A stretch of 64,000 nt of DNA from Marinoscillum furvescens DSM 4134 (GTDB lineage Bacteria; Bacteroidota; Bacteroidia; Cytophagales; Cyclobacteriaceae). The notes below the pieces were generated by a model. That model was given only the letters and a program-made list of their open reading frames with translations, made no database searches and was not told the origin of the DNA. The stretch spans positions 1-64,000 of the forward strand of contig NZ_QREG01000021.1 in NCBI RefSeq assembly GCF_003386095.1. The letters are read 5' to 3'. Every line of letters starts with the position of its first letter. The stretch's first letter is position 1. A program made the position numbers and the translations under genes. Positions 52,755-60,675 of the stretch are shown piece by piece.

Positions 52755-53543
52755 GTGCTGATTTTAACGATAGTTTTAAGAATTCAATTGCTCATTGCGG
52801 GCTTTTTGCCTCAGGAGCCTGCCACCACGCATTATACAGGTGTGTATCAGGGGAAGTCCCTTTTTGTTCAAAACCCCTTTGACAGGGAGTCAAATTCCTT
52901 TTGTATTAGCGCTATTAGTATCAATGGGAAGCCACAGCCTTACAATTACCGTCTCAGTGCTATCAAGTTAGATTTTGACGGGGTGAGCAAAAATTCTCCC
53001 GTCAATATTAAGATTACTCATCGGGAAGGGTGTACACCTATCATAATCAACAGGGATGCTATTACCTATCATACGACCTTTTCCTTTCAGGAAATATCAG
53101 TGACAGACTCTGTATTGGTGTGGCAGACTCGTGGAGAGCGCGCAAATTCAACTTATGTATTGGAACACTACGAAGGGGGGATTTGGCTGGAGCAGGACAC
53201 AATTCAGGCTGAAGGTACTTTCGGGGGTGCAATGTACGTACATTTCCCTGAAATTCAAGAGGGGGCTAATAAGCTGAGGCTAAAATATATTTTCCCAGGA
53301 GGAAATTACCTGTATTCACGCGAAATCGATTTTCATCACTATCCTGAACCGGTAACTTTTAAGCCTTTTGTAGCAGAACGGGAATTGATTCTTTCGCGAT
53401 CAGCAAGGTATGAGGTTTTTGATGCTGGGGGGGATCTAGTACTTACCGGAAAGGGAGCTACAGTGGATGTGAGCAATCTACCCCGAGGTGAGTATGTGAT
53501 TTACTTCAACAATACTGACCCCGGGGCATTTACTAAAAAGTAA
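52755..53543 (+). CDS. Secreted hypothetical protein
   Basis: A 262-residue protein from a GTG start (52755) with a hydrophobic N-terminus MLILTIVLRIQLLIAGFLPQ that looks like a signal peptide. The rest is beta-rich with no known catalytic motif. The last 60 residues (ERELILSRSARYEVFDAGGDL...LPRGEYVIYFNNTDPG) resemble a compact immunoglobulin-like or T9SS-sorting-like domain, though the sorting motif is not convincing. I do not recognise the family. It is alone on its strand, between the tandem-repeat lipoprotein and the transporter. Confidence 0.6.
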   Translation: MLILTIVLRIQLLIAGFLPQEPATTHYTGVYQGKSLFVQNPFDRESNSFCISAISINGKPQPYNYRLSAIKLDFDGVSKNSPVNIKITHREGCTPIIINRDAITYHTTFSFQEISVTDSVLVWQTRGERANSTYVLEHYEGGIWLEQDTIQAEGTFGGAMYVHFPEIQEGANKLRLKYIFPGGNYLYSREIDFHHYPEPVTFKPFVAERELILSRSARYEVFDAGGDLVLTGKGATVDVSNLPRGEYVIYFNNTDPGAFTKK

Positions 53544-53553
53544 TGTTTTTGTA

Positions 53554-54941
53554 CTACAAGACGGAGATTCCGAAGAAGTTGCTAAGCAGTACCAAAATGA
53601 AAAGCACTGACAACAAGAGCGGGCAAAGATAAAGGATGGCCACATTCAGAGCCTTTTTGATAAAACTTTGATGATACCCTTCATATCCGGTAGCGAGCTC
53701 TTCGTGCAGGTTTTCTTTTTTCCATACATACGCCGCAAACGAAACAATCAGGAATCCACCGAGCAACAGCAATACGTCAGCCAGGCCAGAGCTACTGCGG
53801 ACAAGAAGTCTGAAGAGCCAGGAAGGGTAAAGGCTGTGCTGAAAAACGCTGAGTATCCATTTGCCAGCAAAGAAGGTATGCCGATGAGGAAGATGACAAC
53901 AGCAACGAGTATCACCGCTTTCTTTCGGCCATAGCCGAGCTCATCTACAACATATGAGACTGGTACTTCTAGAAGCGATACCGTAGAGGTGAGTGCGGCA
54001 AATGACAGGAGTAAGAAGAAAAAGCCTCCTACAAATGCGCCTACACCACCAAGGGTTTCGAATACTCCTGGAAGAGTGATGAAAATCAAAGCAGGTCCGG
54101 CCTGGTTAGAAGATACCAGGCTCATGTCTCCTCCGTTGTTGTAAGCTACCAGAGGAAAAATCATCAAACCGGCTATAAAAGCGATGCCTACATCAGCCAG
54201 GGTGATAAAGGCCGATGAGCTCACGATGTTGTCATTTTTACTTAAATAACTACCGTAGGTGATGAGCGCTCCCATTCCAAGGCTAAGTGAGAAAAACGCT
54301 TGACGGAGTGCTCCTCCAATAGTGGAGATATTGATGGCGTCCAGGTTAGGCACCAGGTAAAACTTTACACCTTCTATACTATTGGGTAGGGTGAGGGAGT
54401 AGCCTACCAGCAGCAAGATCATTACGATGAGGGATGGCATCAAGATCTTAGCTAATTTTTCGATTCCTCCAGAAACACCTTTAGCAACAAAAAAAGCCGT
54501 GAAGGCCATGAATATAATCGCATAAAGACCTACTTTGAAGATTTCTGAAGTAAAAGCTCCAAAGTTGTCGGCAACAGCAAAATTGCCTTGAGCCATTTCA
54601 AAGAAGTAACCAAAGGCCCAGCCCGCAATCACGTTGTAAAACGATAGAATCAATACCCCAGCCAGGAGTCCAAGCTTGCCGATAATGTTCCATTTGTTGT
54701 ACCCGAGTGCATTGAAAGCACCTACTACATTTTTTTGCGTTTTTCTACCAATGGCAACCTCCGTGACCATCACCGGAAAACAGAGTATGAAACAAAAGAA
54801 CAGGTACATCATTACAAATGCAGCACCACCGCCGAGCCCTACTTCAAAGGGGAATTTCCAAATATTACCTAAACCTACTGCCGAGCCTGCCGCTGCTAAA
54901 ATAAACCCCAGTTTACTGGAGAAAGAACCTCTATTTGCCAT
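53554..54941 (-). pseudogene. Neurotransmitter:sodium symporter, frameshifted
   Basis: An NSS-family Na+-coupled transporter split by a frameshift. The first frame runs from the ATG at 54941 (MANRGSFSSKLGFILAAAGSAVGLGNIWKFPF) and carries the family motifs, but ends in about 20 unrelated residues after SSDFLSAV. The correct C-terminus (SSGLADVLLLLGGFLIVSFAAYVWKKENL) is in another frame from about 53800 down to 53554. A 1-base change near 53790-53800 would join them into about 460 residues with the usual helices. It is either a real inactivating mutation or a sequencing error. Confidence 0.8.
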
Positions 54942-54975
54942 ACTTTGAGTTAAAATTGAAAGCATCAAATATAAC

Positions 54976-55006
54976 AAAACAGACCAAAGAGGCTTTGGTC
55001 TGTTTT
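54976..55006 (-). terminator. Rho-independent terminator downstream of the conserved 475-residue gene
   Basis: AAAACAGACCAAAG (54976-54989) and CTTTGGTCTGTTTT (54993-55006) form a perfect 14-bp stem with a 3-base loop, followed by T-rich DNA on the minus strand. It separates the conserved gene at 55028-56455 from the transporter. Confidence 0.85.
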
Positions 55007-55027
55007 AAATCATTTTGATGTAGTTGT

Positions 55028-56455
55028 TTAAAGGTCTTCGCGATCTATCGGAACCTCATAGGGGTAGTTAAATAAATGATTCTCCTTGATGGCATCTGCC
55101 ACCTTGTTGGGGACATATTTCTCCCAACCCACTTCGCCACGTTCTATCTTTTCCAGCACTTCATCTGAGATAATATGCAGGTTTTCGGTTTTAGCACCTT
55201 TGATATCGGCGATCTTGTCATTATCGACCAGATAGTTAAACAGGTTTTTGAGGTGATCTTCTGTTTTGAAGGTGTTCGTGGACTGAATTTCGCTGGTATT
55301 TGGCTTTAAAGTAGGGTAGACATACAGTTTTACATTGCTACCAAACAATCTGCTGAAAGACTCCAGTATACCTCCATTGAGGTTTTCGTAATAAGACTCA
55401 TCGAAGATTCTCACCAGGTTGTAATACCCCAATACAATACCCAACTTCTTATGTCTGGTAAACTTAGAAAGGTAAGACGCCAATTTGTAGTGCTCCTGGT
55501 AATTAGATATCAGTACATTTTGTCCCAGGGAGCAAAGGAGGTCTACACGGTCTAAGAAGTCTGTTTCGTCGATTTCTCCTTCCAGCGTAAGGTCATTGAG
55601 TGTGAGCTCTACGAGAGGTATTACATTTTGAATTTCTACATCAGATTCTTTTCGAAAGGCCCGCATGCCAGTGATCATCATGTCTACGTTGACGTGTGTC
55701 ACAGGTCTGAAACGCCCTCTTAGCACAAAGATGTTTTTCTTATAAAGTGCAGCAGATGGTTGCAGTACATTGCCTTTTGGATCAAACATAGCTGCATGTG
55801 TCAGGCCATTTTTCACTAGTTTGAGGCTCATGAGCCTGTTGTCTACATGATGAAAGTCTGGGCCTGTGATGCGAAACATGTCAATTTCCAATCTGCTCGG
55901 ATGGATGTTGTCTCGCAGCGAATTGAGAATGTCTTCGGGCTCCGAGTAGTTGTAGCAGCTATGGATCAAATTAACCCCTGTCATGCCCAATACTTGCTGC
56001 TGCCACAGTGGGTCATTGTCTTTCAGAATCACATGAATGACACAGTCGTTAGGAGGGGAGCTGGGGTGTTTTTGAAACCGCAGGCCTATCCATCCGTGGC
56101 CTTCGTTGGTGCGTTTATAGTTGATGATTTCTACCGTGTTGGCAAAAGCGAAAAAGTGTGATTTTTTTGCTCTGTGTGATAAACGTTGGTCAAGCAACGA
56201 ATACTCACGATCTAGCATCTTCATGAGCTTGTCTTCACAGACATATCGTTCACTTTTTCCATAAATAGCATCTGAAAAAGTCATGTCATATGCAGACATT
56301 GTTTTGGCTATCGTGCCTGATGCCGCTCCCGCTTTGAAAAAATAATCAGCTACTTCCTGACCTCCGCCTATTTCTGCAATGGTGCCGTATATTCGATCGT
56401 CCAGATTTAGGGAAAGTGCTTTTTCCTTGGTAGTCAGTGTTTTAAATGATTCCAT
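55028..56455 (-). CDS. Conserved protein of unknown function (nicotinamide-nucleotide-adenylyltransferase-like label in databases)
   Basis: A 475-residue soluble protein from the ATG at 56455 (MESFKTLTTKEKALSLNLDDRIYGTIAEIGGGQEVADYFF, in pieces). I recall this family as conserved in Bacteroidota and cyanobacteria, often mislabelled as a TonB-dependent receptor or an NMN adenylyltransferase, but I see no HxGH or membrane-barrel signature here. The middle part (about residues 150-330) is alpha/beta, with FMFRITGPDFHHVDNR-like and DMMITGMRAFRKESDV segments. The start at 56479 is rejected. It ends at a strong terminator. No function is assigned. Confidence 0.65.
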   Translation of the reverse strand: MESFKTLTTKEKALSLNLDDRIYGTIAEIGGGQEVADYFFKAGAASGTIAKTMSAYDMTFSDAIYGKSERYVCEDKLMKMLDREYSLLDQRLSHRAKKSHFFAFANTVEIINYKRTNEGHGWIGLRFQKHPSSPPNDCVIHVILKDNDPLWQQQVLGMTGVNLIHSCYNYSEPEDILNSLRDNIHPSRLEIDMFRITGPDFHHVDNRLMSLKLVKNGLTHAAMFDPKGNVLQPSAALYKKNIFVLRGRFRPVTHVNVDMMITGMRAFRKESDVEIQNVIPLVELTLNDLTLEGEIDETDFLDRVDLLCSLGQNVLISNYQEHYKLASYLSKFTRHKKLGIVLGYYNLVRIFDESYYENLNGGILESFSRLFGSNVKLYVYPTLKPNTSEIQSTNTFKTEDHLKNLFNYLVDNDKIADIKGAKTENLHIISDEVLEKIERGEVGWEKYVPNKVADAIKENHLFNYPYEVPIDREDL

Positions 56456-56583
56456 GTAAGATACCCGCTTTTGAAACATAAATGTATGCCAACTATCGTT
56501 TAAAGTAAACTTCTAACTCAGGAATATGTCGTCTTTCTTGGCCAGCCTCTACTTCCTGAAAAAATAACACCCAGCCTGTAACG

Positions 56584-56611
56584 ACAAAAGCCGGGAGACC
56601 CGGCTTTTGTT
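56584..56611 (-). terminator. Rho-independent terminator of the acyl-CoA dehydrogenase gene
   Basis: ACAAAAGCCGGG (56584-56595) and CCGGCTTTTGT (56600-56610) form an 11-bp stem with a short loop, 33 bases past the dehydrogenase stop codon on the minus strand. Confidence 0.82.
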
Positions 56612-56642
56612 CAAACTTAAGTAGTAGAATTATAATCGATTT

Positions 56643-58451
56643 TTAACTATACAAACTGTAGGGGAATTTGTTTTCCCGGATCATCACGTCGGCAATAGCA
56701 CGACGTAGATTTCTGGTATTTACAGGGGTTGACTTGGTAAACCGTTTCATACCCATGAGCATTACCTTCAGCTCATCTCCTTCGGTGAAGCATGCTACGG
56801 CTTCATCGCCGTGGTTTTTTATTTTCTGTACTGCTTCGTGAAAATAGAGCTTGCACATATTTTGGTATAATTTGCTTCCATCTTCACCATATAGGTTCAT
56901 GAGTTTTTCTGTGCGCAATATGGTAGATTCTGCAGCATAGATTTCAATGAGCATATCGGCAATGTGCATCAGTATTTCCTGTTCGTCATTGAGCTTAGGG
57001 CCAAACGTTTCGGCCGCTTTTCCGGCTACCATCAGTGCAGATTTCTTAAGCTTTTTGAGTACCTCTTTTTCTTCTGCAAGTGGCGCACTTAGGTCTGGTT
57101 GCTCAAAAGACGGGATAGCTGTGAGTTCTTTGCCTACAGCCATGGCTGGTCCCAAGAGGTCCAGTTCGCCTTTCATAGCTCGCTTGAGCATCATGCCTAC
57201 AATGAGCATTCGGTTGATTTCATTGGTGCCTTCATAGATACGTGTAATCCTCGCATCCCGGTAGGCTCTGGCCATAGGGGCTTCTTCTGAAAAGCCCATG
57301 CCGCCATAGACCTGGACGCCTTCATCCACACAGTAGTCCAGCACCTCAGATCCGTGGATCTTAATGATTGCACATTCTATCGAGAATTGTTCCAGTGCCT
57401 TTAGTTTGGCTTTGCTGGGATCCATTCCTTCACCAATTAGGGCTTCTATGGCGTCATCTATATTCTGACCTGCCCGATAGGAGGCAGACTCAACTGCATA
57501 GGTTTTTGCTGCCATATTGGCCAGCTTGGTTTGGATGGCTCCAAAGCTGGATATGGAAACGCCAAACTGCTTTCGCTCATTGGCGTAGTTGGTTGCTTCG
57601 GAGGCGATGGATTTACAGCCATTGATTACACCACAACCCAGCTTGATACGCCCAACGTTTAACACATTGACAGCTATTTTGAAGCCGTTTTCTCGCTCAG
57701 AGAGCATGTTTTCTACGGGTACTTTGCAGTCGTTGAAAAATACCTGTCTTGTAGAAGAGCCTTTGATGCCTAGCTTGCGCTCTTCATCATTCATGGTGAT
57801 GCCGCCGTATTCTTTTTCTACGATAAAAGCCGTCAGGTTTTTATCATCATCGATTTTGGCAAAAACAATAAAAAGGTCTGCAAAGCCGGCATTGGAAATC
57901 CACATCTTTTGCCCGTTGATGATGTAGTGTTTGCCATCATCAGATAGCTTGGCTTTCGTTTTTCCAGAATTGGCGTCAGAGCCAGCATCTGGTTCGGTCA
58001 GGCAATAGCATGCTTTCCATTCCCCAGTCGCAAGTTTTGGGATGTACTTTTGTTTTTGCTCTTCTGTGCCATAGTAAAGAATAGGAAGGGTGCCTATTCC
58101 GGTATGCGCACCGTATGCAGTAGAAAACGAACCAGAAGAAGCTATGATGTCGGCCATCAGCATACCCGTGTTGAAGTTCATGCCTAAGCCGCCATATGCT
58201 TCTGGTACGGATACACCAAGTAGTCCTAATTCACCAGCTTTTTCCATAAGTGATGGCATGAGCCCTTCTTCCATATTATCGATTCGGTCTCTGTTTGGGG
58301 TAATTTCCTTGTCGATAAAATCCTGGGTGGCTGCCGCCATCATTTTTTGTTCTTCTGAAAACTCTTCTGGAATGAAGACTTCCTCAGCGGATGTTTCTTT
58401 GATGAGAAACTCACCTCCTTTAAGTGTTGATTTGTTTGCGACTGCTTCCAT
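56643..58451 (-). CDS. Acyl-CoA dehydrogenase family protein
   Basis: A 602-residue flavoenzyme, longer than the 380-residue medium-chain form. It has the extra C-terminal domain of the very-long-chain group. The acyl-CoA dehydrogenase core spans about residues 30-420: GELGLLGVSVPEAYGGLGM (about 70-88), CLTEPDAGSDANS (FAD-binding, about 153-165), GFSEEAPMARAYRDARITRIYEGTNEI (about 385-411) with the catalytic Glu in the EGTNE segment. The second domain (about 430-602) is helical. It catalyses the first step of fatty-acid beta-oxidation. It is under a promoter with two identical palindromes and ends at a strong terminator. Confidence 0.88.
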   Translation of the reverse strand: MEAVANKSTLKGGEFLIKETSAEEVFIPEEFSEEQKMMAAATQDFIDKEITPNRDRIDNMEEGLMPSLMEKAGELGLLGVSVPEAYGGLGMNFNTGMLMADIIASSGSFSTAYGAHTGIGTLPILYYGTEEQKQKYIPKLATGEWKACYCLTEPDAGSDANSGKTKAKLSDDGKHYIINGQKMWISNAGFADLFIVFAKIDDDKNLTAFIVEKEYGGITMNDEERKLGIKGSSTRQVFFNDCKVPVENMLSERENGFKIAVNVLNVGRIKLGCGVINGCKSIASEATNYANERKQFGVSISSFGAIQTKLANMAAKTYAVESASYRAGQNIDDAIEALIGEGMDPSKAKLKALEQFSIECAIIKIHGSEVLDYCVDEGVQVYGGMGFSEEAPMARAYRDARITRIYEGTNEINRMLIVGMMLKRAMKGELDLLGPAMAVGKELTAIPSFEQPDLSAPLAEEKEVLKKLKKSALMVAGKAAETFGPKLNDEQEILMHIADMLIEIYAAESTILRTEKLMNLYGEDGSKLYQNMCKLYFHEAVQKIKNHGDEAVACFTEGDELKVMLMGMKRFTKSTPVNTRNLRRAIADVMIRENKFPYSLYS

Positions 58452-58485
58452 TTTGGTTTAATGTATTTTGAATCTGGTACATTTT

Positions 58486-58538
58486 GTTATGCATGCATAA
58501 CATTTCAAATATATAAACATTTGTTATGCATGCATAAT
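58486..58538 (-). promoter_or_regulatory. Promoter with paired palindromic operators for the acyl-CoA dehydrogenase
   Basis: GTTATGCATGCATAAC (58486-58501) is a perfect palindrome; GTTATGCATGCATAAT (58523-58538) is a second copy differing in one base, 37 bases away. Between them the minus strand reads TATATTTG (58506-58513), a Bacteroidota -7 box. One palindrome covers the -33 region and the other the start site, the arrangement of a repressor, probably TetR-type and responsive to acyl-CoA. The regulator itself is not in the window. Confidence 0.75.
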
Positions 58539-58645
58539 ACTTTTTAAAAAATCTTGAGAAAATATTTCAGAAATCAGCGCGGGAATAGGGGCGGAAAAGA
58601 GCAGTTTCTTAAAACTTCATGGTTTAGAACCAAACGCTGTTGTTT

Positions 58646-58657
58646 ACAAGTACTTGT
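58646..58657. repeat. 12-bp palindrome between fatty-acid gene and mnmA
   Basis: ACAAGTACTTGT is a perfect palindrome in the divergent intergenic region, about 60 bases upstream of the mnmA promoter. It may be a regulatory dyad; nothing else supports it. Confidence 0.3.
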
Positions 58658-58706
58658 GGGACTGGATATAGATTGGCCGGTATGAGATTACCTCCTGTCT
58701 TTTGCT

Positions 58707-58714
58707 TATCTTTG
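58707..58714 (+). promoter_or_regulatory. Promoter -7 element of mnmA
   Basis: TATCTTTG matches the TANNTTTG box. Transcription would start near 58719, leaving a leader of about 114 bases before mnmA. A matching TTTG at -33 was not found. Confidence 0.4.
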
Positions 58715-58760
58715 CGCACTATTTTCATATCCAATTGGTTGGTTTAAAGGAAAATAGGTT

Positions 58761-58819
58761 GGTGCGGGAAAATCCTGCACCTGTAGAAATGTGAAACGTA
58801 AACGAGGCTGTGAACCTCG
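58761..58819 (+). promoter_or_regulatory. Structured leader of mnmA
   Basis: GGTGCGGGA (58761-58769), an AAA loop and TCCTGCACC (58773-58781) form a 9-bp stem with one wobble. Downstream CGAGG (58803-58807) and CCTCG (58815-58819) form a second stem, 14 bases before the ATG at 58833. It does not match a riboswitch class I know. It may be a cis-regulatory RNA or simply a folded leader. Confidence 0.4.
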
Positions 58820-58832
58820 CGAAGCGAAAATT

Positions 58833-59972
58833 ATGAGTAAACACGGAAGAGTACTTGTCGCCATGAGTGGTGGCATAGACAGTTCATTGGCAGCGGTAAT
58901 GCTCCATGAGCAAGGTTATGAAGTCATTGGAATGACGATGAAAACCTGGGACTACCAAACCTCCGGTGGTTCTAAAAAGGAGACAGGATGTTGCAGTCTC
59001 GATTCTATCAATGATGCAAGAAACATTGCAGTAAACCTGGGTTTCCCACACTTTATAGTAGACATCAGAGAGGAGTTTGGTGACTATGTGATCGATCACT
59101 TTACCAATGAGTATCTGGATGGACGCACACCTAACCCTTGTGTGTTGTGCAATACGCACATCAAGTGGGACTCTTTGTTGCGAAGAGCAGATAAGTTGGA
59201 CTGTGAATTTATCGCTACGGGGCATTATGCAAACGTGCGTGAGGAAAATAGCCGGTTTGTCATTTCTAAAGGGAAAGATGAGCACAAAGACCAATCCTAT
59301 GCGCTTTGGGGTATTTCTCAGGAAAGCTTAAGCCGAACCAAGTACCCACTGGGTCACCTGCATAAGTCAGAAATAAGGGACATGGCTACTGAGCGTGGAT
59401 TCCATGAGTTGGTGACCAAATCCGAATCTTACGAAATCTGCTTCGTGCCAGACAATGACTACAGGGGTTTTCTTAAGCGCAGGGTAGAAGGTTTGGAAGA
59501 TCAGGTAAGTGGTGGAGAATTTGTGCTGGAAGATGGTACAGTGGTTGGCACGCACGAGGGCTATCCGTTTTACACTGTAGGCCAGCGAAAAGGTTTGGGA
59601 ATCGCTTTGGGGTATCCCGTGTATGTGACAGAGATTCAAAAAGACAAAAACCGGGTGGTGCTTGGGACTTTTGACGAATTGTCGAGAGATGGTATGTATG
59701 TAAAGAATCTTACCATGCAAAAATACGCTTCTATAGAAGGAGAGCGAAAAGACACCATTACCAAAGTTCGGTACAATGACAATGGCACGCCTGCGGTGAT
59801 AGAGCAGGTGGGAGATACCATGAAAGTGTTTTTTGGTAAAGGTGTATCGGCAATTGCGCCAGGTCAGGCCGCAGTGTTCTACGAGGGAAATGACGTGATC
59901 GGCGGGGGATGGATCAAATCCAGCTTCCATCAAGCCAAACTGGCCGAAATGCCAGCAATATCCTCCAAATAG
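58833..59972 (+). CDS. mnmA: tRNA-specific 2-thiouridylase
   Basis: A 379-residue enzyme adding sulfur to U34 of tRNAs for Lys, Gln and Glu. The start is the ATG at 58833; the in-frame extension to 58791 is the folded leader. The ATP-binding PP-loop is MSGGIDSSLAA (about residues 11-21). The catalytic Cys is in NPCVLCNTHIKWD (about 102-114) and the second Cys in SYEICFVPDNDYRGF (about 198-212). The C-terminal half has the beta-barrel domain (YTVGQRKGLGI, about 250-260). Length is typical. Confidence 0.95.
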   Translation: MSKHGRVLVAMSGGIDSSLAAVMLHEQGYEVIGMTMKTWDYQTSGGSKKETGCCSLDSINDARNIAVNLGFPHFIVDIREEFGDYVIDHFTNEYLDGRTPNPCVLCNTHIKWDSLLRRADKLDCEFIATGHYANVREENSRFVISKGKDEHKDQSYALWGISQESLSRTKYPLGHLHKSEIRDMATERGFHELVTKSESYEICFVPDNDYRGFLKRRVEGLEDQVSGGEFVLEDGTVVGTHEGYPFYTVGQRKGLGIALGYPVYVTEIQKDKNRVVLGTFDELSRDGMYVKNLTMQKYASIEGERKDTITKVRYNDNGTPAVIEQVGDTMKVFFGKGVSAIAPGQAAVFYEGNDVIGGGWIKSSFHQAKLAEMPAISSK

Positions 59973-60027
59973 GTTGTTAATTTTAGTTCATCATTTTCAG
60001 ATGTAAGCTAAATTACGGTTCACACCT

Positions 60028-60675
60028 ATGAAAAAACTTCTTTTACCGCTAGTCCTTCTTTGGTCATGCACGGACAATTTGCAGGATATCGCTCTAGACA
60101 CAGGATATGATTTCTATCCACTGGAGAAGTCCATGCACTGGCTCTATAAGGTAGAAGAAGTTAATTTCGATGCTTTCGGAGGAGATACTACACGCTATTT
60201 TCTAGAAGAACGAATTGGTGATAGTCTGATAGCTCCTTCTGGAGAAGTGCGGTACTTATTAGAACGCTACAGGGGTGAGGATTCGCTCAATATGAAGCTG
60301 GATAGTATCTGGACAGTTCAGAAGTTTCAAAACTCACTGGTAGTAACCGAAAATAACCTATCTATTGTGAAATTGACATTTCCAGTGGAGGTGGGCAAGA
60401 GCTGGAATGGAAATGCATACAACAGTAAGGATGAACGACTGTTCTACTATGAAAGTGGCACCGATCTTGATGAAGTGAAGGTGGTAATTAGCGATATTCC
60501 TCAAAATCTGGTCAATCAGGACGAACGCTATGAGGTGTATCAGCGTGGAGTTGGGCTCGTTCGCAAAAATTACATCACGCTCAGTTTTTGTTCGGTGAAC
60601 TGCTCGTCGGAGTTGGGCGAAATCCAAAGTGGAAGAATACTTAAACAGCAATTAATTTCTTATGGGAAAAGGTAA
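60028..60675 (+). CDS. Lipoprotein of unknown function
   Basis: A 215-residue lipoprotein (MKKLLLPLVLLWSCTDN, lipobox LWSC, Cys about residue 14). The mature part is beta-rich with many Asp/Glu residues; a hydrophobic strand near 105-115 (SIVKLTFPVEVG) and a Cys pair (FCSVNCSSE, about 190-198) are the only notable features. I do not recognise a family. It lies 55 bases after mnmA and its last 14 bases overlap the subtilase gene, so the two are probably translated together. Confidence 0.7.
   Translation: MKKLLLPLVLLWSCTDNLQDIALDTGYDFYPLEKSMHWLYKVEEVNFDAFGGDTTRYFLEERIGDSLIAPSGEVRYLLERYRGEDSLNMKLDSIWTVQKFQNSLVVTENNLSIVKLTFPVEVGKSWNGNAYNSKDERLFYYESGTDLDEVKVVISDIPQNLVNQDERYEVYQRGVGLVRKNYITLSFCSVNCSSELGEIQSGRILKQQLISYGKR

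Noticed and set aside
53554-53772. A separate 72-residue gene after the NSS transporter
   Set aside because: Its sequence continues the transporter's last helices in another frame, so it is the frameshifted C-terminus.
58761-58819. Cobalamin or SAM riboswitch in front of mnmA
   Set aside because: The conserved core sequences of these classes are missing; only two simple stems are present.
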